Assembly: GCA_038226175.1 (NCBI GenBank)
Contig: JBBRQP010000024.1
Coordinates: 1 to 36,841 of the forward strand
Source: JBBRQP01 sp038226175
GTDB taxonomy: Bacteria; Cyanobacteriota; Cyanobacteriia; Gloeobacterales; Anthocerotibacteraceae
Direction: 5' to 3'
DNA length: 36,841 bases
Positions 9,163-17,728 of this stretch are shown here, in pieces (positions within the stretch are counted from its first letter, which is position 1; every line of letters begins with the position of its first letter). Below the pieces are notes generated by a model. It was not told where the DNA came from. It searched no databases and saw nothing but the letters and a program-made list of their open reading frames with translations. Made by a program: the position numbers and the translations under genes.

Positions 9163-10032
9163 GTGGAATGGTCGCTGGGTTTACCCGTTATGTTTATCAC
9201 CCTACGTGAAGGGGTTGAGGCGGCGTTGGTCGTCGGTATCGTGGCGGCTTATCTGGTGCGCGCCAACCAACCGGATCTACTCAAATGGGTGGGTTTAGGC
9301 GTAGTTGGTGGACTATTTCTCAGTGGCGTGCTCGGTTGGATTGCAGAAGCACTATTGGGCGGGTTTCGCGGCACCCTTTATCTAGTAACGGAAGCAACCT
9401 TTGCATTACTCGCCGTTGGTTTACTGAGTTGGATGCTGGTATGGATGACCCAGCGTTCGCGCTCCCTCAAAAAAGAAATTCAAGATGCTGTGGCGCAATC
9501 CTTAAATGATCCTCAAAAAGCTGGCTTGGGTATTGCCACACTCGTCGGGGTTGCGGTGTTGCGTGAAGGTGTCGAGGTGGTTCTGTTTATTGGCTCACAA
9601 CTACAAACAGGGGCTTGGCCTGGTTTAATTGGTGCGGTAACAGGGATTTTACTCGCCTCGATTATTGGTTATGCCCTATTTGGTTTGGGTATCCGCATTG
9701 ATATTCGCCTGTTTTTTGCGGGATTGGGTTCATTGTTGCTGTTCATAGTAGCAGGGCTAGTCTCAACGGCTCTCGGTACCTTGAGTGCAGCCTTTGATTG
9801 GAACCTAGGCCCAGTGTTGTGGGATCTGTCGGCAAATCTGCCCGAAGGTCAATTCCCTGGGGTGGTCTTCAATGCCTTGTTTGGGTACACCGACCAGCCA
9901 CACTTACTGCAATTTGTCGCTTGGCTGAGCTACTTGCTAATCGTGGGAACCCTTTATTTCCGCTCTATCTTTGCTCCGGCACCTACCCCAACTACCAGCA
10001 GTCCTGTCAATCCTGTTGCCACCCGTTCCTAA
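9163..10032 (+). CDS. FTR1-family high-affinity iron permease
   Basis: A 289-residue protein with about seven membrane helices. Two copies of the FTR1/EfeU iron-binding motif REGVE occur, at residues 15-19 in the first helix (FITLREGVEAALVVG) and 134-138 in the fourth (VAVLREGVEVVLFIG). In this family the two REXXE glutamates carry ferric iron across the inner membrane, usually after a periplasmic enzyme oxidises ferrous iron. I choose the GTG at 9163 because GAGGGA precedes it by seven bases; the upstream TTG at 9148 has none. The partner genes of classical EfeUOB (EfeO, DyP-type EfeB) are absent; a di-haem peroxidase stands divergently instead. Confidence 0.9.
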   Translation: MEWSLGLPVMFITLREGVEAALVVGIVAAYLVRANQPDLLKWVGLGVVGGLFLSGVLGWIAEALLGGFRGTLYLVTEATFALLAVGLLSWMLVWMTQRSRSLKKEIQDAVAQSLNDPQKAGLGIATLVGVAVLREGVEVVLFIGSQLQTGAWPGLIGAVTGILLASIIGYALFGLGIRIDIRLFFAGLGSLLLFIVAGLVSTALGTLSAAFDWNLGPVLWDLSANLPEGQFPGVVFNALFGYTDQPHLLQFVAWLSYLLIVGTLYFRSIFAPAPTPTTSSPVNPVATRS

Positions 10033-10053
10033 TCTCATCCAAGGAGTTTGTTC

Positions 10054-10323
10054 ATGAAAGCTGGTTTTGCATTATCTGCATTGTTACTGTTAGCCCTGCC
10101 TGTATTTGCTGGGGAAAAAATTGACATCAACAAAGCTCCGATTGTTGTTCTCGATAAGTTGGAAGTCAAAGGTACGGGAGCGATGCTTTCCGAACGTATC
10201 CAAGCTGGTCGACCCTACAAGAGTATTGGCGACCTGACCAAAAAGAAAGTTATAACCTATGCCGAGTTTGAAGCCATCGAGAAAATGATCAAAGTTGCTC
10301 CGGTTCCGCCCAAAAAGATGTAG
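10054..10323 (+). CDS. Secreted helix-hairpin-helix protein (ComEA-like)
   Basis: An 89-residue protein with a signal peptide (MKAGFALSALLLLALPVFAG) and one helix-hairpin-helix unit starting IDINKAP, which recalls ComEA (there VDINTA). The family motif continues with LDKLEVKGTGAMLSERI and YKSIGDLTKKKVITYAEFEAIEKM. It ends in a short proline/lysine tail. The ATG at 10054 has AAGGAG at seven bases. It lies 21 bases after the FTR1 gene and so is probably co-transcribed. HHH units usually bind DNA without sequence preference; here the permease context suggests a periplasmic accessory, but that is inference and DNA binding in the periplasm is the alternative. Confidence 0.75.
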   Translation: MKAGFALSALLLLALPVFAGEKIDINKAPIVVLDKLEVKGTGAMLSERIQAGRPYKSIGDLTKKKVITYAEFEAIEKMIKVAPVPPKKM

Positions 10324-10420
10324 TTGCCCTCTTTTTGTAATAAAAAATCAACGGTCAGCCCTCGCTCACCGTACCCATCAACACACCAATTTTTTCATTC
10401 ACCTTGTGAGGAGTCTAGCT

Positions 10421-12589
10421 GTGCTGCGTCCATTTTTGTTGAGTTTACTGGCTAGCTCGTTGAGCTTAGCGGTTTATGCCGAGTCTAAACCCCTGACGGC
10501 AAAACAGTTACAGCATGATCAAGGGATTCTGACCGCGCAGGGTTTGAGCGGAGTAAATAGCCCTAGCAGTCAAAGCCAACTACCCGCTACGGTCTCAAAA
10601 AATGATGATGAAGATGATACGGCAGTTGATTTGCTTGAAGAATATAACGTAACTGCTAACCGTCGCCGTCAAGCTATCTCAGAAACCTCAGAGAGTGTGA
10701 CGATTATTACGCGCAGTGATATCGAAGCCTTGACGCCATTAGCGCAAACATTACCTGACTTGTTACGCATTGTGCCCGGTATTCAAGCCGGAGGAAGTAG
10801 CCCTTTTGAACCAGCTTTTAGTATTCGTGGGCTAGGCGATGGGCGTTCAGCCGTATTTATTGATGGCGAACGCCAAAATATTAGTCAGGGCGATGACCGG
10901 GCTGATTTATTTTCCCTCAATCCCCAAGATATTGAGCGTATTGAGATTTTGCGCGGGCCTGCCTCGGGAACCTATGGAGCGGATGTAGTTGGTGGCTTGG
11001 TCAATGTCATCACCCGCAAACCCCAACCAGGCGACCCGACCCGACTCGGTTTCCAGACCAGTTTTGGGGGATTCTCAGCCTTCAATCAAGCGCTACGCTT
11101 GAGTACGGGTGGTGATGGTTATGCTCTCAATGCCAGTATCAATTACAGTAGTTTGGGCGATGGTGTGGATGGTTTGGGTACCTATTTGCCCAATCAGCAA
11201 GATAAACAAACTTACACAGCTAAACTGCGTTTATTTCCAAGCCCTAATGACCGCGTTACCCTTAGCTATGCGGGTTCACGTTTGCATACGGGTGTGATTG
11301 CGATTGCCAACTTTGCTGAAGGGGAACGCTTTAGTGTGCCGCTTTTGGGTAAAGACCGTCTTGGTGTGGAGTGGAATAGTCAGAAAATTTTTAATTCGGC
11401 AACAGATTTTAAATTAAGTGTTTTTTATAATCGCACCGCCCAAAACTATATTCAGCAAATTCTCAATGCAGAAGACCCTAGTATCACTGATTTTAATGAA
11501 CAGGTGACCTCGACAGTCAATACTTTGGGCACCAATGTCCAGTTTAATACGCCAATTGGGAAGGGTAATTTGACCTATGGCCTAGACTTTTTCCGAGAGT
11601 CAGGAACCAATGCTTCTCTTGTCGAAGGGTCTTTTTTGACCACTGGCAGTACAGCACCAATTGTGCCTGATGGGACACAGACGGGGATCGCGGGCTATGT
11701 GCTGCTCAATTATCCTCTCACTCCTGATGTCATTGTCAATGGCGGTCTACGCTATGACGCCACGACAACTACGGCCTTTGCGACCGATACCGCTTCACAA
11801 ATTACCCTCAATAACACTGCCCTGACACCCAAATTTGGTTTGGTCTGGAATTTTGCTCCTGGGTTACGTTTTCGGGCTAACTATAGCCAAGGCTTCCGGG
11901 TGCCTTCTTTCCGGGAACGCTTTTTTAGTGGCTTTGCCGGCCCCTTAAATGCAGACTTAGATGACGTAGTTTTCACGGATGCCTTGGCGGGTGTAGTGGC
12001 TGGGTATTCTTTTTTGCAAGGTAATCCAAATCTTGCACCCTTACGCGCCAATTCCTTTGATATTGGTTTTGGTGGCGGTAATGGCACCACGAGTTGGGAC
12101 GCAGTTTATTTCAATAACAGTGTTCAAGGGTTATTGAGTCTCGCTTCAAATGGCGAACTCGTTGCCGGCTCAGCGCCTGTGTTGGTCTACGAAAATATCA
12201 ACGCCCGTTTTCAGGGTGTCGAACTTCAAGGTACGGTGCAATTTAACCCCGAGTGGCGGTTGCGTAGCTCTTTTACCTGGACGAATGCTATCGAAGAACA
12301 GACCCAACAGCAACTCTCTAGTGTTGCACCGACGTTTGGGGCGCTTCAGCTCAGCTACCGTAATCCTAGTGGGCTTTCGGCCTTGTTGCAAGCACGGGTT
12401 TCGAGCGCACGACCGGGCTTTCCAGCTTTTGGAGTAGTTGACTTAAATTTTGGTCTACCGATTGCACCAACATTACAACTTACACTTACCGTTTCAAATT
12501 TATTGGGCAGTTACTATGCAGAATCTGTCGCTGGTAAATACGCCCCAGATCGTCAAATCTTTATTGGTCTGCGGGGTGGTGATTGGTGA
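10421..12589 (+). CDS. TonB-dependent outer-membrane receptor
   Basis: A 722-residue receptor. A signal peptide (LRPFLLSLLASSLSLAVYA) is followed by a low-complexity linker, then a TonB-box-like LLEEYNVTAN, the plug domain (VTIITRSDIEAL, LPDLLRIVPGIQ, FSIRGLGDGRSAVFIDGERQN, IERIEILRGPASGTYGADVVGGLVNVITRKP), and a barrel ending in RQIFIGLRGGDW, with a terminal aromatic. Although the frame is open from 10295, the GTG at 10421 with GAGGAG upstream gives the proper signal peptide. It lies 97 bases after the HHH gene and on the same strand as the FTR1 permease, which points to iron or haem/siderophore import, as inference; cobalamin is an alternative, but no B12 riboswitch is seen upstream. Confidence 0.88.
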   Translation: MLRPFLLSLLASSLSLAVYAESKPLTAKQLQHDQGILTAQGLSGVNSPSSQSQLPATVSKNDDEDDTAVDLLEEYNVTANRRRQAISETSESVTIITRSDIEALTPLAQTLPDLLRIVPGIQAGGSSPFEPAFSIRGLGDGRSAVFIDGERQNISQGDDRADLFSLNPQDIERIEILRGPASGTYGADVVGGLVNVITRKPQPGDPTRLGFQTSFGGFSAFNQALRLSTGGDGYALNASINYSSLGDGVDGLGTYLPNQQDKQTYTAKLRLFPSPNDRVTLSYAGSRLHTGVIAIANFAEGERFSVPLLGKDRLGVEWNSQKIFNSATDFKLSVFYNRTAQNYIQQILNAEDPSITDFNEQVTSTVNTLGTNVQFNTPIGKGNLTYGLDFFRESGTNASLVEGSFLTTGSTAPIVPDGTQTGIAGYVLLNYPLTPDVIVNGGLRYDATTTTAFATDTASQITLNNTALTPKFGLVWNFAPGLRFRANYSQGFRVPSFRERFFSGFAGPLNADLDDVVFTDALAGVVAGYSFLQGNPNLAPLRANSFDIGFGGGNGTTSWDAVYFNNSVQGLLSLASNGELVAGSAPVLVYENINARFQGVELQGTVQFNPEWRLRSSFTWTNAIEEQTQQQLSSVAPTFGALQLSYRNPSGLSALLQARVSSARPGFPAFGVVDLNFGLPIAPTLQLTLTVSNLLGSYYAESVAGKYAPDRQIFIGLRGGDW

Positions 12590-12728
12590 TCAGCGTGAGC
12601 ATTTGGGGCAACATCAAACTATCTGTAATTCAGTTAAAAAGATGAGCGGCTCACTCAGAGACCGGATCAAGTGTCTTAGTTCTTTTTACCGCTCGTAGAC
12701 GTACTGCGTAAATCATAGCTTCATCCAG

Positions 12729-14567
12729 CTAACTTGTCGGCAGTGTCACTGGTGGTGCATCTGGGTTTGGGCTTGGCTCGGACGATGAACCAGTCAGCGG
12801 TTGTACCCAGCGCCCATCCGGCATTTGACTAAGTCGTTCTTCGAGGCTGCCGGGCCGCTCGATCGGCACCCCATTCCAAAACAACTCCAAAACTTCTACG
12901 CGACCTGTGCCATCCGGCAAAGGCTCCAAAGGATTCATATCCCGAATTGTTTCTGCTGCCAATTCACTCATTGCAGGCGGGGTCGAACTATGGTCAGGTA
13001 GCACCTCAGCCAGACTGATTTCACCATCAGGTTCAATCACATAACGCACCACAGTGTACTTATCGGGATCAACTTGAGAAAAGTAAAGATCGTGGTACTG
13101 ACGAATTTTCCAAGAGAGATAATCACTATAGGAGCGCGGCAAACCCTTAGCTTGTTGCGACTTAATCTTACGTCGCGGTTGAGGAACAGGCGTAGTCCCG
13201 AGTTTATCTTGAACAGGCTTGGGTGCAGCCTGGGCAATACGTTCTTTACGATTAGATTTATCTTTACCCTGCGGTTTGCCCTCATGCACCTGTTTATGTC
13301 CATTGAGCGTAGCTGGAGCCTGGACTAAGTCAAAGACAATCGGGGAACCACTGCCACCACCGCCACTTTTACCACCCAAAAAGATCGGAATTAGCGTTAC
13401 CAGCAATAACAAAAGTAAATGTCCGCTATAGGCAACAGCAATTGACTGCACAAATTTACGACGCAAAGGGGGCGCAACCCGATACTCAAACTGCCGACTA
13501 AGAGCCGTACGGTAGGCATCCCAAGCCCCAAACAACATAAAAGTCAGCAACAGACTACCCAAAATCCAGAGAATTGGCGTTTCACTCAGACACGCAATAA
13601 ATTTGTCGGGCTTCTGACCAAGCGTTAATCCCCAGCTCATTAACTGTAAAAAAGCCTCCAAAGGAAATGTGATCAAAAACCAGACTGCAGCGAGACTCAA
13701 AACATTAACTAGACCCACCCCAAATAGGCTCCAGCCCTTTTGCCACTCGCCGTTATACATCTGCCCGATGCCAGGAATTAGCCCCAAAGCGCCCGCAATC
13801 CGAGGGTCACGCACTTTGAGTGAGGGCGCAATAAACAAGGTCGGTGAGACTGCCTCGCTAGTGCCGCCCCAAGCCTCAGAGACCTGTTTAGCCTGCTGCA
13901 TCAAGCGCCAACTCGTACCCGCCAAAACTGCTAACTCAACCCAGATCAGTGCCTCGGCAATAGGATTGGTCTGAAATGCTAAAAAGTCATAAATGCCATG
14001 GGCCAAAATAACCCAACCCAAGCCGCCCAAAAGCAAATTCCAGCGCACTTTACCATTGCGCAACTCCGAGACCTTGGCGAGACCTAGATAATAACCAAGG
14101 ATTACCCCCGCCATACCGTGGAAGGGAACTGCCGTAAAAGCCCGTTCTAAAGCCGCGTTGTAGCCATATTGGAACACATAGTGAATATTTTCTTCAGCCC
14201 CAAAGCCTAAGCCCACACAGGCCGAAAGCAAGACCCCATCATAGACTTCCCTGAAGAGCTTGAGCCGCCAGAGTAAACCGCGCACCACCACATATTTAGC
14301 ACCTTCTTCCGCTAGACCGACGCCCACTAGAGTAAAAATAGCGAGTCCACCCAGGTTTTCTATCTGCCAAGGGTTACCAGTTAGTCCGGTCTCTAACAGC
14401 AAGGCCAGATACGCCGAAGCGACCCCTGCTGCCAAGCCCCAAGCTAGCCACCACAGCGGACGCGGCAGATAAAAGGTGTACCAATTTTTGGCCCGTAAAG
14501 AGACGATAGCCAGCAGGAACAGCGCCGGGGCGATTGCCGAAAAAACAAGGAGCAAGGTAGAAGTCAT
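12729..14567 (-). CDS. Fusion of PrsW-type intramembrane protease, TM2-like segment and TonB C-terminal domain
   Basis: A 612-residue membrane protein with three parts. Residues 1-225 form a PrsW-type glutamic intramembrane protease: GLAEEGAKY (E87, E88, K91), GFGAEENIHY (E125, E126, N127), PFHGMAG (H150) and LAHGIYDF (H190, D194). Residues about 255-300 resemble a TM2 module (GLIPGIGQMYNGEWQKGW). After more membrane helices, the last at about 376-397, comes a glycine run, a Lys/Pro-rich linker (about 425-475) and a TonB-type C-terminal domain (about 480-565) with SWKIRQYHDLYF and YVIEPDGEISLAEVL. The TonB part would interact with receptors in the periplasm. Its 3' end faces the TonB receptor gene 139 bases away. 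No frameshift is seen within the gene, so this appears to be one polypeptide. Confidence 0.8.
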   Translation of the reverse strand: MTSTLLLVFSAIAPALFLLAIVSLRAKNWYTFYLPRPLWWLAWGLAAGVASAYLALLLETGLTGNPWQIENLGGLAIFTLVGVGLAEEGAKYVVVRGLLWRLKLFREVYDGVLLSACVGLGFGAEENIHYVFQYGYNAALERAFTAVPFHGMAGVILGYYLGLAKVSELRNGKVRWNLLLGGLGWVILAHGIYDFLAFQTNPIAEALIWVELAVLAGTSWRLMQQAKQVSEAWGGTSEAVSPTLFIAPSLKVRDPRIAGALGLIPGIGQMYNGEWQKGWSLFGVGLVNVLSLAAVWFLITFPLEAFLQLMSWGLTLGQKPDKFIACLSETPILWILGSLLLTFMLFGAWDAYRTALSRQFEYRVAPPLRRKFVQSIAVAYSGHLLLLLLVTLIPIFLGGKSGGGGSGSPIVFDLVQAPATLNGHKQVHEGKPQGKDKSNRKERIAQAAPKPVQDKLGTTPVPQPRRKIKSQQAKGLPRSYSDYLSWKIRQYHDLYFSQVDPDKYTVVRYVIEPDGEISLAEVLPDHSSTPPAMSELAAETIRDMNPLEPLPDGTGRVEVLELFWNGVPIERPGSLEERLSQMPDGRWVQPLTGSSSEPSPNPDAPPVTLPTS

Positions 14568-14640
14568 CGCTGAGTCGCAATTCCGGCAATGAGGGGTCTA
14601 GCTCCCTATCGTAATCGGCTTGCGCTCAGGTTGCCATGAC

Positions 14641-15057
14641 TTAATTACTGAGTTCTGCCAAAACCGTAACGTGATAGCTAATACGTGCCATCGTTGCTTT
14701 TTCTCCATTGATGGCAAGCTTGATGGTGACCACAACATTCCCTGATTCATCATCCCAGTCTGCATCGGTGCTATCGATGGCCCAGCCTGCATAGCCCGTA
14801 TTACCAGGGTTGTAGATCGCAGCCAAACCAGCTGAACCGATAGCCTTATGCACCTGGCGACGTGAAAATACCCGCTTGATCATGCCAGGCATCTCTAGAG
14901 GCACAAAAATGAGCGAATCGGCTTTCCAACCAAACTCTGGGCCTTCACTCAAAAAGACAGCGGTTCCTGTGTAGATAAAGAGGCGATTTGCACCATCAGG
15001 GCCGCTGATGCCGACTTCAATACTCTGAGGATTTTCAATTTTAATGAGGTCTGCCAT
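14641..15057 (-). CDS. Conserved-looking small protein of unknown function
   Basis: A 138-residue protein I do not recognise. It has no signal peptide or membrane segment and looks beta-rich, with alternating hydrophobics in NVVVTIKLAINGEKATMARISYHVTVLAEL at the C-terminus. The ATG at 15057 is chosen because AGGAAG lies six bases upstream; the ATG two codons earlier directly abuts that site. It sits 55 bases after the lipoprotein gene and 73 bases before the PrsW-TonB fusion on the same strand, so the three may be co-transcribed. Codon use looks like that of its neighbours. Confidence 0.7.
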   Translation of the reverse strand: MADLIKIENPQSIEVGISGPDGANRLFIYTGTAVFLSEGPEFGWKADSLIFVPLEMPGMIKRVFSRRQVHKAIGSAGLAAIYNPGNTGYAGWAIDSTDADWDDESGNVVVTIKLAINGEKATMARISYHVTVLAELSN

Positions 15058-15112
15058 GATCATCTTCCTGGGTGACTATCAAAATTTCCCAGTCTTAGGA
15101 GGTTCTGTCAAG

Positions 15113-15823
15113 TTAGTTTTTGAATAATTGCTGTAACTGTCCAAGTTCAGCCCCTTTGAGCGTGCGGCCTGTGTAGACAAATTGGCAGCGCGCATAGTCA
15201 TCGACCGATCCCGCTGGGCTGAGACAGGCCGCAGAACGGGCAATCCGGTCGGAGCGCAACTGAACCTTGACACTGACTTCGCGCTGGGCTTGCAGGATTT
15301 TTTGGGCAGCTGGCGCGGAGATCTCGATCATCAGACTCGGTGGACTACTATCGCGAAAATTACGAATTAAAATTGCAGGACGCTGCTCAAACTCCGCTGG
15401 TTTGGTACTAGGAATCTCTAGACCATCAGCTTCCAAAAATGCCGTTGGCAAATTGGCACTAAAAGTATGACTGGCATCGGCTACACCATCAAGACTAACT
15501 TTGAGCCCGTAGGCTGCAACTTGATTAGCCGGATTAAAGCGTTTACTCCAAACCAAATTTAAGCGCGTAGTATAGGTTTGATTGTCCTGCTTGGTCTGAA
15601 GCTCACTGGGTCGATCGCCATTGCGATCCATAAAGCCCCCGCCCTCAGAAGTCAATAAAAAATTAACTTCACCTGGGAGTGCAGTCTGGTCCAAGATTTT
15701 GAAATTGGGATCAATCGGTGGTGCCACTGACGGCGCACTACTACAGCCTACTAATATCCCCAAAGCTACCAAACTACCCACAAAACGAAGCATCGCACGT
15801 ACCCGAACAACCAGTTTTTTCAT
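15113..15823 (-). CDS. Predicted lipoprotein of unknown function
   Basis: A 236-residue protein with a lipoprotein signal: MKKLVVRVRAMLRFVGSLVALGILVGC, with a lipobox LVGC followed by SSAPS, so it should be anchored to a membrane facing the periplasm. The ATG at 15823 starts the basic n-region; the frame is open further to 15847. The mature part has no motif I know. Two cysteines near the C-terminus (ACLSPAG, RCQFVYTG) could form a disulfide. It lies between the PhoD gene, separated by a palindromic repeat, and an unknown small gene. Confidence 0.75.
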   Translation of the reverse strand: MKKLVVRVRAMLRFVGSLVALGILVGCSSAPSVAPPIDPNFKILDQTALPGEVNFLLTSEGGGFMDRNGDRPSELQTKQDNQTYTTRLNLVWSKRFNPANQVAAYGLKVSLDGVADASHTFSANLPTAFLEADGLEIPSTKPAEFEQRPAILIRNFRDSSPPSLMIEISAPAAQKILQAQREVSVKVQLRSDRIARSAACLSPAGSVDDYARCQFVYTGRTLKGAELGQLQQLFKN

Positions 15824-15841
15824 GGTACAGGCTTTAGCTAC

Positions 15842-15932
15842 GCTCACCCCTCCAGCCCTCAGGGGGGAGGGCTAAAAGGCTGTTCCCCTCTCCCAAGCTT
15901 GGGAGAGGGGTGACCAAAGAGCGGGGTGAGGG
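15842..15932. repeat. Compound palindromic intergenic repeat
   Basis: About 90 bases between phoD and the lipoprotein gene form nested inverted repeats. The core 15885-15910 is a perfect 26-bp palindrome centred on AAGCTT (arm CCCCTCTCCCAAG). A second hairpin pairs AGCCCTC (15854-15860) with GAGGGCT (15867-15873). Outer arms CTCACCCC (15843-15850) and GGGGTGAG (15923-15930) close the unit. Similar CCCTCTCCCAA...TTGGGAGAGGG units are dispersed in many cyanobacterial genomes. It may act as a terminator after phoD. Confidence 0.8.
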
Positions 15933-15934
15933 TC

Positions 15935-17509
15935 TTAATTCACTATCAACGTAGGATTACCATCATTGACTGTGAACTTTTTGAGCACTGAGGGCTTGTA
16001 GGTGGTTTTGGTGATCGTGTTTACCGCCTCATAGGTAACGGTTACTTTTTGCGGTGTGACCACCATCTTGGTAAAAACATGTTTGGTCAGATTGACGTAC
16101 TTCATGCTGGGGTTAGCACTTAATACCGCAGGCGCGCCGATGTAATTGAGGTTGACCCCGGTAATCTCAGATAAGCCCCCTGAAGTGACCGAACCACCTG
16201 TGACTTCAACGGCTACCGAAGGCTGACTGGTTTTACTAAAATCTGGACGGATATCTCCGGCATAGCAATTATGGATATCTCCGGTGCAGAAGACCACATT
16301 ACGCACATCACTCATCACCTCAATCAGGTCACTGCGTTCAGAGGCAAACCCATCCCAGGCATCGAGGTCTACATAGACATTAAAGCCAAATAAACCAGCA
16401 GGTGCAGGATTTTTGAAGAGCTTTTGTGGCACATCTTGCACGCCAAAGATACTGAAGTCAGCCAGCAAAAATTCTTGGAACATGACTTCATTGAGAATAA
16501 ATTTCCACCGACCTGTAGCACTGCTTAAGCCTGAGGTTAGCCAGTCTTTTTGGGCTTGACCGAGCATGGTGCGATTGGTGTCATTACGTGCGCCACAGCC
16601 CGTCGTTAAGTAGTAAGGATCACAGGGCGGTGCGCTACGGTACTGCCGCTCATCTAAAACAAAGACATCCATTAGGCTACCAAAAGATAACTTGCGATAA
16701 AGACGTACTTCATAGGGCGTGCTACTCGTAAAACTTGGAAAAACGGGCATGTAATTCAAAAAAGCCGTATAGCCGTTTTGACGCTGACCGGGGGTATTGG
16801 TATCGACAGTTTGACCCGCATAGTCGTTATAGACTTCATGGTCATCCCACAAATATATCCACGGGAAATTTTGGCGCGCGGTGCGCAGATTAGGGTCACT
16901 GAGATAAAGTTTGTGTTTAGCACGATACTCATCTAGGGTGACGGCTGTGGCAGGATCGGGGCGGATATTGCCCCCTTGAGCATCAGCGTAGATGTTGTCA
17001 CCTAGATGTACACAAAAATCCACATCATCCTGCGCAATCAGATTGGCATAGACGTTGTAGTAGCCGCTGCTAAAATCCTGACATGAGAAGTAGGCAAAGG
17101 TGATTTGGGCGGGATTAGCGGTCGCAGCGGGAGCAGTCTTGGTGCGCCCAGTCAAGCTAACGTAGCCAGTGGTGGTGCTAAAACCATAGTAGTAACGGGT
17201 AAAGGGTTGTAATCCAGAGACCAAAACTTTGACTGTATAGTCTTGGGTACTATCGGTGGTATGGGTTCCGGTTGCGACAGGGTTACGCAAATCGGACGTG
17301 AGAGAAACTTTATAACTCACCATCACCGAGCTGCTCTGAGCCGCTTCGGGTACGCGCGTCCAAATAATCACACTGTTGGGCTGGGGTTCGCCCGAGGCCA
17401 CGCCCACATCACCTGATAACGGGGTGGCTGCGGCTACATTGGGTAAACACAGCAAAGCTGGACTAACTAAAGCTGCTTTTAGGACACTACGGCGGTCGGA
17501 CATCATCAT
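15935..17509 (-). CDS. phoD: PhoD-type alkaline phosphatase
   Basis: A 524-residue exported phosphatase. The N-terminus SDRRSVLKAALVSPALL has a twin-arginine signal pattern, fitting a PhoD folded and loaded with metal (calcium and iron in studied enzymes) before export. The PhoD N-terminal domain (GVASGEPQPNSVIIWTRV) precedes the metallophosphatase core: FSCQDF, LGDNIYAD (residues 169-176), WDDHEVYNDY (221-230) and GDIHNCYAGD. It hydrolyses phosphate mono- and diesters outside the cell. The first of three tandem ATG codons is taken because GAGG sits seven bases upstream. I saw no convincing Pho box in front of it. Confidence 0.88.
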   Translation of the reverse strand: MMMSDRRSVLKAALVSPALLCLPNVAAATPLSGDVGVASGEPQPNSVIIWTRVPEAAQSSSVMVSYKVSLTSDLRNPVATGTHTTDSTQDYTVKVLVSGLQPFTRYYYGFSTTTGYVSLTGRTKTAPAATANPAQITFAYFSCQDFSSGYYNVYANLIAQDDVDFCVHLGDNIYADAQGGNIRPDPATAVTLDEYRAKHKLYLSDPNLRTARQNFPWIYLWDDHEVYNDYAGQTVDTNTPGQRQNGYTAFLNYMPVFPSFTSSTPYEVRLYRKLSFGSLMDVFVLDERQYRSAPPCDPYYLTTGCGARNDTNRTMLGQAQKDWLTSGLSSATGRWKFILNEVMFQEFLLADFSIFGVQDVPQKLFKNPAPAGLFGFNVYVDLDAWDGFASERSDLIEVMSDVRNVVFCTGDIHNCYAGDIRPDFSKTSQPSVAVEVTGGSVTSGGLSEITGVNLNYIGAPAVLSANPSMKYVNLTKHVFTKMVVTPQKVTVTYEAVNTITKTTYKPSVLKKFTVNDGNPTLIVN

Positions 17510-17728
17510 CTAAATTCCTCATTGAGACCGCAATGACCATAGCAGACTTACTTTAATAGGGCATTAAGAAATGAGATTTTTAGTGAATTTGTGCAGCCCA
17601 GCTAATCCTAGCCATCGGTTTATACGTACCAAATTTGCGCACTTCCCCCCTAATCAAGACAGGGTGACGGGTGATACACTAGCTCAAGTTCACGTGCTGT
17701 TTTGTCTCTCGCATTAAGGTTTGTGATT

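Noticed and set aside
10324..10420. Possible B12 riboswitch before the TonB receptor
   Set aside because: Only 97 bases are available and no B12-box sequence (GCCACTG) was seen.
10295..10420. N-terminal extension of the TonB receptor
   Set aside because: The extension overlaps the HHH gene and hides the signal peptide; the GTG at 10421 has a proper ribosome site.
14598..14792. 64-codon minus-strand frame starting MQAGPSIAPMQTG
   Set aside because: It overlaps the 138-residue gene in another frame and has no independent support.
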